The translations under genes were made by a program, and so were the position numbers. A stretch of DNA of 14,016 nucleotides, from contig CAAGPW010000170.1 in assembly GCA_900771955.1 (NCBI GenBank), positions 1 to 14,016 of the forward strand. The letters are read 5' to 3'. Source of the DNA: Lachnospiraceae bacterium (GTDB lineage: Bacteria; Bacillota; Clostridia; Lachnospirales; Lachnospiraceae). This document shows, one piece after another, positions 1 through 7,640 of this stretch. The stretch's first letter is position 1. Every line of letters begins with the position of its first letter. The notes beneath the pieces are model-generated. The model did not search any database and was not told the origin of the DNA. It was given only the letters and a program-made list of their open reading frames with translations.

Positions 1-42
1 AAAAAAGAGTAGTTGCTATTAGTAGCAAATTAGTAGCAGAGC

Positions 43-89
43 AAAAGAAAAAGTCTCGGAAGCCGCTTGTTTAGCTGGTTCCAAGACTT
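43..89 (-). terminator. Intrinsic terminator, minus strand, distal of two below the MATE gene
   Basis: Read on the minus strand, arms 89-74 and 66-51 form a long hairpin. The outer six pairs are AAGTCT/AGACTT, followed by a G-U pair, GGAA/TTCC and a further GC-rich part with two mismatches, closing on a loop of about 7 nt. It runs straight into a T-rich tail (TTTTTCTTTT). On the plus strand no comparable T run follows, so it acts on minus-strand transcripts. It is probably a second stop behind the hairpin at 115-168. Confidence 0.72.
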
Positions 90-114
90 GTGGTTCTTAC
101 TCAAACTCTATAGG

Positions 115-168
115 AAAAGACCGCATAAAGCTGCCGGATCTCCGGATGTTTGCTTTATACGGTCTTTT
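115..168. terminator. Bidirectional intrinsic terminator downstream of the MATE gene
   Basis: AAAAGACCG at 115-123 pairs with CGGTCTTTT at 160-168. After one C/A mismatch, ATAAAGC pairs with GCTTTAT, and a small CCGG/CCGG hairpin caps the loop. The A run on one side and T run on the other make it work on both strands. It starts 30 bp past the stop codon of the minus-strand efflux gene, and may also stop any plus-strand transcript entering from the left. Confidence 0.85.
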
Positions 169-198
169 CCATATTTTCTGCCACATATATCTTCTTTG

Positions 199-1578
199 TC
201 ACGCACCTGCATGCTGTCTTTCCACATGCTCAACCACGCCTTTTTCTTTCCATTTGCCCTGCATATAACGCAACAGGCTGATCAGTCCGGTGATAAGCCA
301 GGTCAGACCGGTCGCAAGCCATACGCCCCACACTCCGATCACGCCGATCATAGTGAGCGGCTTTGCAAGTCCGATCCTGCCGCACATTTCCATGATGCCA
401 TTGATCAGGGAATACATGGCGTCTCCCGCACCGTTCAAAAGTCCCCTGGTAATATAGATCATGCCAAGCGGGAAATAGAACCAGCTCGTAATGCGAAGTG
501 CCTGCGTGCCGAGTGCGATCACCTCTGTCTCAGAACTCTTAACAAAGAGCTGTACGATCTGGTGCCCGAAAAACTGTGCCATCGGCAGCATCAGCAGCGT
601 AAATGCACCCATGATCAGATAACTCTTACGGTATCCCGCTTTCACCCGGTCGATCTCTCCTGCGCCCATGTTCTGCCCGGCATAGGTGGACATTGCCGTG
701 CCAAGCGAGCCGTACGGCTGCTGTACGATCTGCTCTACACGGCTGGTCACGGTAAACGCAGCCACCACAGTAGAGCCAAAGGTATTCACAACGCTCTGCA
801 GTGCGATACAGGAAACTGCGATCATCGCATTCTGGATCGCCACCGGAAAACCGAGTCTCGAACACTTCTTTATGATCGAAAGATCAAGTTTCAGATAATC
901 CCTCTGAAACCTGAAATACGGATTTTTGCGCAATGCCCAGATCAGACAGCCAATTCCGGAAATTCCCTCGGATAAAACGGTTGCAAATCCGGCACCGAAT
1001 ACTCCCCAGTGAAACACCAGAATAAAGGTGAGATCCAAAACAATGTTAAGGAAACTGGAGATCATTAAAAATACAAGCGGCGTCTTTGAATCTCCCAGCG
1101 CCCTTAATATAGAAGAAACTCCATTGTACACTGCGACGGTAAAAATACCACAGCAGATAACTTTCATATATAAAATCGCATCATTTAAAATATTGTCCGG
1201 TGTATGCAGTGCGATCAGAAACGGTCTCGCGAAGCCAAACCCGGCAATGAACATGACCGCCGCAGATCCAAGTAAAAGATACATCGCATTTATGATCGCC
1301 CGCTTTACATATTCATCATCTTTTGCACCGAAATACTGGGAAATAACGATACCAACACCCGCCGCCATTCCAAAGCACAACGAAAAAATAAGGAAATTGA
1401 CGGAACCTGTTGCACCGACTGCCGCAAGTGCATCTGCGCCGACAAACTGTCCTACTATGATGGAATCCACGATGTTATAAAGCTGCTGGAACAGATTCCC
1501 CACCAGCATCGGCATTGTAAACGAAAGCAGTAATCTGGTCGGATTGCCTTTTGTCATGTCATTTACATAGTTTTTCAT
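199..1578 (-). CDS. MATE family multidrug/Na+ (or H+) antiporter
   Basis: This encodes a 459-residue polytopic membrane protein of the MatE family (NorM/DinF-like), which exports cationic drugs or metabolites in exchange for Na+ or H+. The size and about twelve hydrophobic segments in two similar halves fit the family. The N-terminus has the typical basic and polar stretch followed by PTRLLLSFTMPML and a QQLYNIVDSIIVGQFVG segment, a hallmark of the first MatE repeat; the second repeat starts near the QNAMIAVS segment. I chose the ATG at 1578 because GAGGTGAT lies 7 nt upstream, although the frame stays open 27 codons further. It is a single-gene unit ending in a bidirectional terminator. The substrate cannot be told from sequence, and no regulator gene sits beside it. 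Confidence 0.93.
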   Translation of the reverse strand: MKNYVNDMTKGNPTRLLLSFTMPMLVGNLFQQLYNIVDSIIVGQFVGADALAAVGATGSVNFLIFSLCFGMAAGVGIVISQYFGAKDDEYVKRAIINAMYLLLGSAAVMFIAGFGFARPFLIALHTPDNILNDAILYMKVICCGIFTVAVYNGVSSILRALGDSKTPLVFLMISSFLNIVLDLTFILVFHWGVFGAGFATVLSEGISGIGCLIWALRKNPYFRFQRDYLKLDLSIIKKCSRLGFPVAIQNAMIAVSCIALQSVVNTFGSTVVAAFTVTSRVEQIVQQPYGSLGTAMSTYAGQNMGAGEIDRVKAGYRKSYLIMGAFTLLMLPMAQFFGHQIVQLFVKSSETEVIALGTQALRITSWFYFPLGMIYITRGLLNGAGDAMYSLINGIMEMCGRIGLAKPLTMIGVIGVWGVWLATGLTWLITGLISLLRYMQGKWKEKGVVEHVERQHAGA

Positions 1579-1625
1579 TGCTATCACCTCATATCCTAAA
1601 AATCTTTCCTTCAAAATCTTGTTGT

Positions 1626-1680
1626 ATGATAGCAAATTTTTTTCCGGGCTACTACTCAAAATATGCAGTTTTTCTACTCA
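1626..1680 (-). promoter_or_regulatory. Probable MATE gene promoter with tandem TGAGTAG repeats
   Basis: On the minus strand an extended -10, TGC followed by TATCAT (1626-1634), lies about 50 bp upstream of the MATE start codon. The -35 position holds only TAGTAG, a poor match. Two direct copies of TGAGTAG (1674-1680 and 1652-1658) are spaced 22 bp apart, the nearer one overlapping the weak -35. Such geometry is common for activator-dependent promoters. The assignment rests on position and pattern only. Confidence 0.4.
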
Positions 1681-1696
1681 CTTTTTGCGATTTTTT

Positions 1697-2248
1697 TTAA
1701 TCGACCAAATGTGCTTTTACAAGCTGTTTATGGATCTGCGGTCCGATCAGGAGTGCAAGTATCATCTTGATCAGATCCTCTACGATAAACGGGATCACTC
1801 CCGCTGCAAGCGCTGCTTTAAAGGTCATATTTGCTTGAAATGCAAGCCATGCAGTTCCGATCAGGTAACATACCCAGGTTCCTGCAATCATTGCAAGCAG
1901 ACAAAAATACCACTTTTTCATGCATTTATCGATCACGACACCGGCGATCACGGCCATCGGGATAAATCCGATCAGATATCCGCCTGTCGGTCCGAATAAT
2001 TTCTGCGGTCCACCGGTAAATCCGGAAAATACCGGAACTCCTACAAGTCCGATCAGCAGATAAATGAGATAACTGACCGTTCCCCGTTTCATGCCAAGTA
2101 CATAAAGTGCAACATAGATTGCAAGATTGGTAAATGAGATCGGCACTGGTCCGATCGGCAGCGAAAATGGTGCTAAAATGCAGATAACTGCTGTCATAAC
2201 GCCGATCACGGCAATCTGTGTAATGCTGAATTTTTTTTCTGTCTCCAT
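1697..2248 (-). CDS. bioY: Biotin ECF transporter substrate-binding subunit BioY
   Basis: This is a 184-residue integral membrane protein of the BioY family, with about six hydrophobic segments. It binds biotin at the cell surface and works with the shared ECF energizing module (EcfT plus two ATPases), which is not in this window. The diagnostic stretch is in the middle: a short loop reading GVPVFSGFTGGPQKLFGPTG, then GYLIGF. The frame extends to 2335, but the ATG at 2248 is preceded by an excellent GAGGAG site and gives the normal family length, so I use it. A consensus sigma-A promoter and a BirA operator lie directly upstream, which independently supports the biotin assignment. It appears to be transcribed alone, and its link to the hut genes looks positional only. 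Confidence 0.95.
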   Translation of the reverse strand: METEKKFSITQIAVIGVMTAVICILAPFSLPIGPVPISFTNLAIYVALYVLGMKRGTVSYLIYLLIGLVGVPVFSGFTGGPQKLFGPTGGYLIGFIPMAVIAGVVIDKCMKKWYFCLLAMIAGTWVCYLIGTAWLAFQANMTFKAALAAGVIPFIVEDLIKMILALLIGPQIHKQLVKAHLVD

Positions 2249-2301
2249 AGTTCTTTCTCCTCGCGTAATTTGTTGCTGCTCCCAAAGATAATGGGATGCA
2301 T

Positions 2302-2341
2302 AAATAAAAAGCCGCAGGAAATGCCGCTGCATCACCTACGG
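2302..2341 (-). terminator. Intrinsic terminator after the hut operon, within the bioY leader
   Basis: Read on the minus strand, CCGTAGG (2341-2335) pairs with CCTGCGG (2318-2312) with one G-U pair. Inside this, ATGC pairs with GCAT around an AGCG loop. A TTTTTATTT tail follows (2310-2302). It would end transcripts arriving from hutD. The predicted bioY start point (about 2339) falls inside the 5' arm, so bioY's own RNA would lack the outer pairs of the stem. Confidence 0.7.
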
Positions 2342-2345
2342 TGTT

Positions 2346-2374
2346 ATTATAAATATTCGCGTTCGTATTGTCAA
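2346..2374 (-). promoter_or_regulatory. Consensus sigma-A promoter of bioY
   Basis: On the minus strand TTGACA (2374-2369) and TATAAT (2351-2346) are separated by exactly 17 bp, a perfect match to the housekeeping consensus. The expected start is near 2339, giving a leader of about 90 nt before the bioY ATG at 2248. Confidence 0.92.
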
Positions 2375-2400
2375 CCTCTGTTTTTTCAATGGTTAACTAT
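2367..2400. promoter_or_regulatory. BirA (biotin repressor) operator upstream of bioY
   Basis: On the plus strand ATTGTCAACC (2367-2376), a 14-bp spacer and GGTTAACTAT (2391-2400) form an inverted repeat. Each half differs at one base from the Gram-positive BirA consensus, ATTGTTAACC and GGTTAACAAT with a 14-15 bp gap. It covers the bioY -35 box, so biotin-loaded BirA would block transcription. The outer half-site overlaps the hutD stop codon (2393-2395). Confidence 0.9.
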
Positions 2401-2989
2401 TTGACTTGATCATTATGTGAGCAAGCACAAAAACACAGGATTCAGGCGCTGCCAGTTCTGTTTTTCCATTCCTCTCATTCCCTGCGTCACCGGTATCCAG
2501 CAAAAGAAAATCTCCTGCCTCCATTTCCGCGTTCTCTTTTCCACAGGAGACGCCAAGTTTTCCCCGCAGAAGATAGACTCCAAGCACATCCTCTTTTCGG
2601 TTCATTGCCTTTTTTTCTCCGGCTTCTAAAGAAATATATTCCAGACTTCCATCTGCATTTTCCCGAAGCATCAGATTGAAATCCTGACAGACGCCATGAC
2701 TGACCGTCTTTTCCCCACCCGAAAAGGCATCCTGATCACTGGGATACAGCTTTACTGTCCTTCCATTTTCATGACACAGTTCCACCGCCCCGTCGAGCAC
2801 CATAAGAATCCTTTCGGTATCCGGAAGTTTTGTAAATACCGAGGTTTCATCCCGACACACCGCCGTACTTAATCGGACTTTAAATCTACGTTCCCCGTAG
2901 CTTCCGTCCGGTGGATACAGATACAGTTCCGTTGTGGTGCCGCCGGACCATTCCGATGTGTTTTGTTCTGCTTTGGGGAAATATTTCAT
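2393..2989 (-). CDS. hutD: HutD/Ves family protein of the histidine utilization operon
   Basis: This encodes a 198-residue cytosolic protein of the HutD/Ves family, a double beta-helix (cupin-like) fold. The N-terminal signature is visible as EWSGGTTTELYLYP (about residues 13-26), followed by FKVRLSTAVC and ILMVLDGAVEL, the conserved core strands. In pseudomonads HutD is needed for balanced growth on histidine and has been proposed to sense or limit a hut intermediate; no enzyme activity is established. Only 5 bp separate the hutI stop from this ATG, and AAGGTG inside the end of hutI serves as ribosome binding site, so it is the last gene of the operon and probably translationally coupled. 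The stop codon lies inside the bioY BirA operator. Confidence 0.9.
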   Translation of the reverse strand: MKYFPKAEQNTSEWSGGTTTELYLYPPDGSYGERRFKVRLSTAVCRDETSVFTKLPDTERILMVLDGAVELCHENGRTVKLYPSDQDAFSGGEKTVSHGVCQDFNLMLRENADGSLEYISLEAGEKKAMNRKEDVLGVYLLRGKLGVSCGKENAEMEAGDFLLLDTGDAGNERNGKTELAAPESCVFVLAHIMIKSNS

Positions 2990-2994
2990 CTGAC

Positions 2995-4251
2995 TTACAC
3001 CTTACCTTTCTGATATACAGTTTTTCCGTTCTTTATTACCTCACAGACCAGATTTTTTGCAGTATGATAAACCAGGAATTCGTATTTGGGAGCGGAAAGC
3101 ACTACCAGATCCGCTTTCTTTCCAACTTCAATACTGCCGATCTCCTTTTCCATGCCAACTGCCGCCGCTCCGTTTAAAGTAAGCGCACACAGTGCTTCTT
3201 CCAGTGTCATACCCATATGAATAACCGCCAGTGCAAACATAAGCGGAATGGAATTGGTAAAGCAGCTGCCCGGATTGTAATCACTGGCCAGTGCCACTGC
3301 ACATCCGGCATCGATCATTTTTCTTGCAGGTGCATATGGTTTGTTCAGACAAAAGGCTGTACACGGAAGCAATGTGGCAATCGTTTTGCTTTTCGCCATA
3401 TCACAAATACCCTGCTTTGAAATAGCAAGCAGATGATCCGCCGATACTGCACCAAGTTCTGCTGCCAGCTCCGCGCCTCCCGTAGATACGATCTCATCCG
3501 CATGGATCTTTAGTCCAAAACCGGCTTCTTTTGCCGCAGACAGCAATCTTTTTGACTGTTCTCCGGTAAACACGCCTTCCTCGCAAAACACATCGGTAAA
3601 CTGTGCAATCTTTTCCTTTTTTATCTCCGGCAGCATCTCTGCTATCATAAAATCCAGATAGGCTTCCGGGTCTTTTTTATATTCCACCGGAATGGAATGT
3701 GCGCCAAGATAGGTATTTACCACGGAAATTGGTTGTGCTTCATTTAGTTTTTTCATTACCTGAAGCTGCCTTAATTCACAGTCACAGTCCAGACCGTAAC
3801 CGCTCTTTCCTTCCACTGTCGTGACTCCCATAGACAGCATATCCTTTAAGCGTATCTCACCGAGCCGGTACATTTCCTCCTCATCAAGCGCCCTGGTGGC
3901 CTCCACGGTATTCTGGATACCACCTCCAGCCTTATGGATCTCTATGTACGGGACGCCCTTCTGGCGCATCATAAATTCCTCCGGCCGGTATCCGCCAAAA
4001 ATAAAATGTGTGTGTGAGTCAACAAATCCCGGCAAAAGAGCATGTCCGGCCAAATCCCGGACATTTTCCTCTTCCAGACGATAGAATGCTTTTACTTCCT
4101 CCGTCGTGCCGACGAACGCGATCTGTCCGTCTTCCACGACAACTGCGGCATGCTCGATCTTTTTTACGTCATTCATTGTACTGCCATGCTTTGCCGTACT
4201 GCCTTCCGGCGTGACCAATTGTGAAATATTTATCAATATCTGTCTTTCCAT
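2995..4251 (-). CDS. hutI: Imidazolonepropionase (4-imidazolone-5-propionate amidohydrolase)
   Basis: This is a 418-residue cytosolic metalloenzyme of the amidohydrolase superfamily. It opens the imidazolone ring to give N-formimino-L-glutamate, the third step of histidine breakdown. Visible metal and catalytic residues are the HTH pair in DSHTHFIFGG (H80, H82), H250 and E253 in KIHADEI, H273 in SADHLLAIS, and D324 in ALASDYNPGSC. The motif SGYGLD (150-155), typical of HutI, is also present. Two ATGs are possible; the one at 4257 touches the GGGG of the ribosome binding site, so I prefer the ATG at 4251, six bases beyond AGGGG. It starts 16 bp after hutU and is followed within 5 bp by hutD. 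Length is normal for the family. Confidence 0.96.
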   Translation of the reverse strand: MERQILINISQLVTPEGSTAKHGSTMNDVKKIEHAAVVVEDGQIAFVGTTEEVKAFYRLEEENVRDLAGHALLPGFVDSHTHFIFGGYRPEEFMMRQKGVPYIEIHKAGGGIQNTVEATRALDEEEMYRLGEIRLKDMLSMGVTTVEGKSGYGLDCDCELRQLQVMKKLNEAQPISVVNTYLGAHSIPVEYKKDPEAYLDFMIAEMLPEIKKEKIAQFTDVFCEEGVFTGEQSKRLLSAAKEAGFGLKIHADEIVSTGGAELAAELGAVSADHLLAISKQGICDMAKSKTIATLLPCTAFCLNKPYAPARKMIDAGCAVALASDYNPGSCFTNSIPLMFALAVIHMGMTLEEALCALTLNGAAAVGMEKEIGSIEVGKKADLVVLSAPKYEFLVYHTAKNLVCEVIKNGKTVYQKGKV

Positions 4252-4267
4252 ATGCATCCCCTGCTCT

Positions 4268-6286
4268 TTAGTGAAAATGTGCTTTCACTGCATCTGCGAC
4301 CAGATCTTCATCTGCAAGATATGGAATCGTGATCTGGCTTTCTCCTTCGTAGGTCTTGTTGTAGGAAATCGCTGTCTCCATAGAATGTTCATTTCTTGCC
4401 CAGTTTCTTCTTGCGACGCCGCCCATGACATCCCAGAGAAGACCGCTTTTTACAACCTCATCTGCACGTTTGCTTCCGTCAAGCACCAGTCCGAATCCGC
4501 CGTTAATGGATTTGCCGATTCCAACACCGCCGCCATTGTGAAGTGCCACAAGGCTCATACCGCGCGCAGCATTTCCGACATAACACTGTACTGCCATATC
4601 TGCCATAACATTGCTGCCGTCTTTGATGTTTGCAGTCTCACGGAACGGAGAATCTGTACCGGAAACATCGTGATGATCGCGTCCCATCATAACCGGTCCG
4701 ATCTCACCGTTTCTTACCATCTCGTTAAATTTCAGTGCGATCTTCACGCGCCCAACAGCATCCTGATACAAAATTCTTGCCTGTGTGCCGACAACCAGTT
4801 TGTTCTCCTCTGCCTCTTTGATCCAGTTATAGTTATCGAGATCCTGATAACGTCTGTCCTTATCAATACAAGCCATTGCTGCCTGATCGGTTTTTCTTAA
4901 ATCTTCCGGTTTTCCACTTAAGCATACCCAACGGAACGGTCCATAACCATAATCAAACAGATGCGGTCCCATAATGTCTTCCACATAAGACGGATAAATA
5001 AAGCCGTCTTTATCATCCACGCCGTTCTTGGAGATTTCTTTTACGCCTGCGTCATAAATTGCTTTTAAGAAAGAATTTCCATAATCAAAGAAATAGGTAC
5101 CGCGGTCTACACAGGTTTTTACGAGTTCATAGTGTTTGCGCAGAGACTGATCAACTAACTTTGCATACTGATCCTGATCCTCTGCAAGCATTTTTGTTCT
5201 CTCTTCAAACGTAAGGCCCTGCGGGCAGTAGCCACCTTCGTATGCTGCGTGACAGGAGGTCTGATCGGAAAGAAGATCAATTTTTATCCCGTGATCTACC
5301 GCATACTGCAAAAGATCTACGATATTACCATAATAGGCAATGGAGCGCGGCTGTTTCTTTTCCATGTATTCCTTCGCCGTCGCAAATACTTTTTCCAGAT
5401 CATCGGACCACTCCGATACCCAACCCTGATCCAGACGGGTCTCGATTCTTGAGAAATCAACCTCAGCAATGATACCAACCCCTCTTGCGATCTCAACTGC
5501 CTTTGGCTGTGCACCACTCATACCGCCCAGTCCGGAGCTTACAAATAAATGTCCGCTCAGATCTCCATCGTTTGGTATGCCAAGCTGCTGTCTTCCCGCA
5601 TTTAATAAGGTATTATAGGTTCCATGTACGATACCCTGCGGCCCGATATACATCCAGCCTCCGGCTGTCATCTGTCCATAGTTTGCAACGCCCATCTCCT
5701 CTGCGATCTCCCAGTCCTTCATGTTGTCAAACATTCCAACCATCAGTGCGTTTGTGATCGTAACTCTCGGAGCCTCCGGCCGGGACTTGAAAAGTCCCAG
5801 CGGATGTCCGCTCTCCACAACAAGTGTGGTATCTTCGGTCAGTTCTTCTAAGTATTTTTTGATCAGCCGGTACTGCATCCAGTTCTGACATACACTTCCG
5901 GTCTCCCCATAAGTAACCAGTTCATACGGATATAATGCCACTTCAAAATCCAGGTTGTTGTCGATCATGACCTGAAACGCTTTTCCCTCGATACATTTTC
6001 CCTTGTATTCGTCAATCGGCTTTCCATAGATACGTCCTGCCGGACGGAAGCGGTAACCGTAAATACGTCCTTTTGTATACAGTTCATCCAGAAATTCCGG
6101 AATCAGCTGCTTATGATACTCCGGCTTTATATAACGAAGTGCATTTTTTAATGCCGTTTTTGTCTGCTCCTCTGTCAGATGAAATCCTCTGGACGGTGCA
6201 CGCCGGATTCCCGGCTCAAATTCCGGCATTTCCGGTAATTCATCATCCAATGTGATCAACATATATTCGTTATCTTTTTCGCTCAT
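4268..6286 (-). CDS. hutU: Urocanate hydratase (urocanase), long form
   Basis: Urocanase adds water across urocanate using tightly bound NAD+ as electrophile, giving 4-imidazolone-5-propionate. The 672 residues make this the long form, similar in length to animal urocanases and about 115 residues longer than the Bacillus and Pseudomonas enzymes. Family signatures are clear: YGQMTAGGWMYIGPQGIVHG (203-222), SGLGGMSGAQ (251-260) and DQTSCHAAYEGGY (341-353). Extra sequence follows at roughly 360-450 before the YGYGPFRWVCLSGKPEDLRK block. An upstream in-frame ATG at 6322 would add 12 residues, but AGGAGG lies 8 nt before the ATG at 6286, which I use. It is preceded by the HutF-like gene (28-bp gap) and followed by hutI. 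Confidence 0.97.
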   Translation of the reverse strand: MSEKDNEYMLITLDDELPEMPEFEPGIRRAPSRGFHLTEEQTKTALKNALRYIKPEYHKQLIPEFLDELYTKGRIYGYRFRPAGRIYGKPIDEYKGKCIEGKAFQVMIDNNLDFEVALYPYELVTYGETGSVCQNWMQYRLIKKYLEELTEDTTLVVESGHPLGLFKSRPEAPRVTITNALMVGMFDNMKDWEIAEEMGVANYGQMTAGGWMYIGPQGIVHGTYNTLLNAGRQQLGIPNDGDLSGHLFVSSGLGGMSGAQPKAVEIARGVGIIAEVDFSRIETRLDQGWVSEWSDDLEKVFATAKEYMEKKQPRSIAYYGNIVDLLQYAVDHGIKIDLLSDQTSCHAAYEGGYCPQGLTFEERTKMLAEDQDQYAKLVDQSLRKHYELVKTCVDRGTYFFDYGNSFLKAIYDAGVKEISKNGVDDKDGFIYPSYVEDIMGPHLFDYGYGPFRWVCLSGKPEDLRKTDQAAMACIDKDRRYQDLDNYNWIKEAEENKLVVGTQARILYQDAVGRVKIALKFNEMVRNGEIGPVMMGRDHHDVSGTDSPFRETANIKDGSNVMADMAVQCYVGNAARGMSLVALHNGGGVGIGKSINGGFGLVLDGSKRADEVVKSGLLWDVMGGVARRNWARNEHSMETAISYNKTYEGESQITIPYLADEDLVADAVKAHFH

Positions 6287-6314
6287 TTTAAATTCCTCCT
6301 GTCTGTTTCTTTTT

Positions 6315-7640
6315 CTATCCAAGGCGTTTCATGGTTTCCCGAACTTTTTCTTTGATGAGCTCCTCATCTACGGTTTTAAGCTGTCCATCTAAGATCGTCG
6401 GTTTCCCCTGCACGATCACGGTCTTTACCGCCTGCGGCTCCATCGAATATACGATGTTTGGAAGTACCTGTTCCAGATTCTCGCTGACCGGCATCATGGA
6501 AAGGTCGTTTAGGTCAATGCCGGTAAAATCTGCCTCAAAACCTTCCTCTATTTTTCCTGCCGCAAAGCCCAGAAGATCCGCTCCGTTTGCAGTTCCCATC
6601 TCGAATGCCTGCATGTAATTCACACAGAGTGCATCACAGGTCTTTGCCTTCTGAAGCAGTGATACCATCCGCATTTCTTCAAAAACACTGATCCGGTTAT
6701 TGCTGCACGCTCCGTCACTGCCAAGCGCGATCTTCACACCGGATTTCATCATGAGCGGTATGTCTGTAATGCCATCTGCCAGAAACATGTTGCTGGACGG
6801 GCAGTAAACCAGTCCGCCGCCCTTTGCGCCGAGATTTTTTATCTCCTCCGGCTTTAACCAGACTCCATGAATGATGACCATTGTGTCATCTACGACTCCG
6901 ATCTTATCGAGATATTCAAGCGGTGTCAGACCGTCATGCTCTTTTTTGACCTGATCGACCTCGAATGGTTCCTCCGCCACATGCATATGAAATTTTGTGC
7001 CGAGCTCCTTTGCCAGTTCATGACCGGCCAAAACCATATCCGTCGATGCCGCATGCAGACTGTGCGGCGCCGGGATTACATTTACCATCGGATCTTCTTT
7101 GTATTTCTTTGCCAGAGTTCTTGTATTTTCCACCGCTTTTGGAATTGTCTCCACATATCCCGCCGGGGCTCCATCCCAGTCATACATTGTACGGACTAAT
7201 CCGAGCCGCATACCCAGATCCTTTGCTGCCTGAATAATGGCTTCATCACTGTCCGTTCCATAATTATGCAGATAGAAAAAATCTCCGACGCAGGTCACGC
7301 CGCGCTTCATCATCTCGCCAAATGCAAACAGCGCTCCATTGTAAATATCTTCCAAAGTCATAAGCGGGGAATAATGATACAGCGAACGGTCTCTCCACTC
7401 AAGGAACGGCCGGTCTGCGGCAATTCCGCGAAGCAGACTCTGGAAGCAGTGATTGTGTGCATTGACCGTTCCGGGTACTAACACCTGATGTGAAAGTTCC
7501 AAAATGTCTGCTTCTTCCGCCTCTTTTTTCAGTTCCGCTACAGGTCCAGTCCTTTTGATCTTTGTTCCATCTACCAGTACCGCATAGTCTTTCTTAAATT
7601 CTCCTTTGATATATAGCAATTCAGGAATTATTAACTTCAT
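6315..7640 (-). CDS. HutF-like amidohydrolase, probable N-formimino-L-glutamate deiminase
   Basis: This is a 441-residue COG0402-type amidohydrolase. Metal and catalytic positions are H62 and H64 (NAHNHCFQ), H220 and E223 (HMHVAEE), H258 (IIHGVWL) and D309 (GSDGACSNN). From memory, Pseudomonas HutF uses a glutamine three residues after the HxH and an arginine after a tryptophan for substrate binding. Here Q67 and W82-R83 occupy those positions, and FFYLHN and APHSL resemble HutF segments. The expected HutF arginine after APHSL is histidine (H196), and the GSDGACSNN region is closer to the general TRZ/ATZ deaminase group. By position between the M20 hydrolase and hutU I infer deimination of formiminoglutamate to N-formylglutamate and ammonia. 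Its ATG follows the M20 stop directly, with AAGGAG inside that gene. An SsnA- or 8-oxoguanine-deaminase-like role remains possible. Confidence 0.78.
   Translation of the reverse strand: MKLIIPELLYIKGEFKKDYAVLVDGTKIKRTGPVAELKKEAEEADILELSHQVLVPGTVNAHNHCFQSLLRGIAADRPFLEWRDRSLYHYSPLMTLEDIYNGALFAFGEMMKRGVTCVGDFFYLHNYGTDSDEAIIQAAKDLGMRLGLVRTMYDWDGAPAGYVETIPKAVENTRTLAKKYKEDPMVNVIPAPHSLHAASTDMVLAGHELAKELGTKFHMHVAEEPFEVDQVKKEHDGLTPLEYLDKIGVVDDTMVIIHGVWLKPEEIKNLGAKGGGLVYCPSSNMFLADGITDIPLMMKSGVKIALGSDGACSNNRISVFEEMRMVSLLQKAKTCDALCVNYMQAFEMGTANGADLLGFAAGKIEEGFEADFTGIDLNDLSMMPVSENLEQVLPNIVYSMEPQAVKTVIVQGKPTILDGQLKTVDEELIKEKVRETMKRLG

Noticed and set aside
44..91. Possible tRNA or small structured RNA at the left edge
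   Set aside because: It is a single long hairpin with a T tail on the minus strand. No cloverleaf, anticodon arm or T-loop sequence is present.
67..975. Long plus-strand open frame opposite the MATE gene
   Set aside because: It lies antisense to a clear MATE gene, is rich in His, Arg and Cys with no recognisable domain, and has no ribosome binding site.
2249..2335. N-terminal extension of BioY starting at 2335
   Set aside because: The extension reads through the terminator hairpin and lacks a ribosome site, while the ATG at 2248 has an excellent one.
4106..4900. Plus-strand open frame opposite hutI and hutU
   Set aside because: It spans the junction of two clear genes on the other strand, is rich in Cys and His, and has no promoter or ribosome site.
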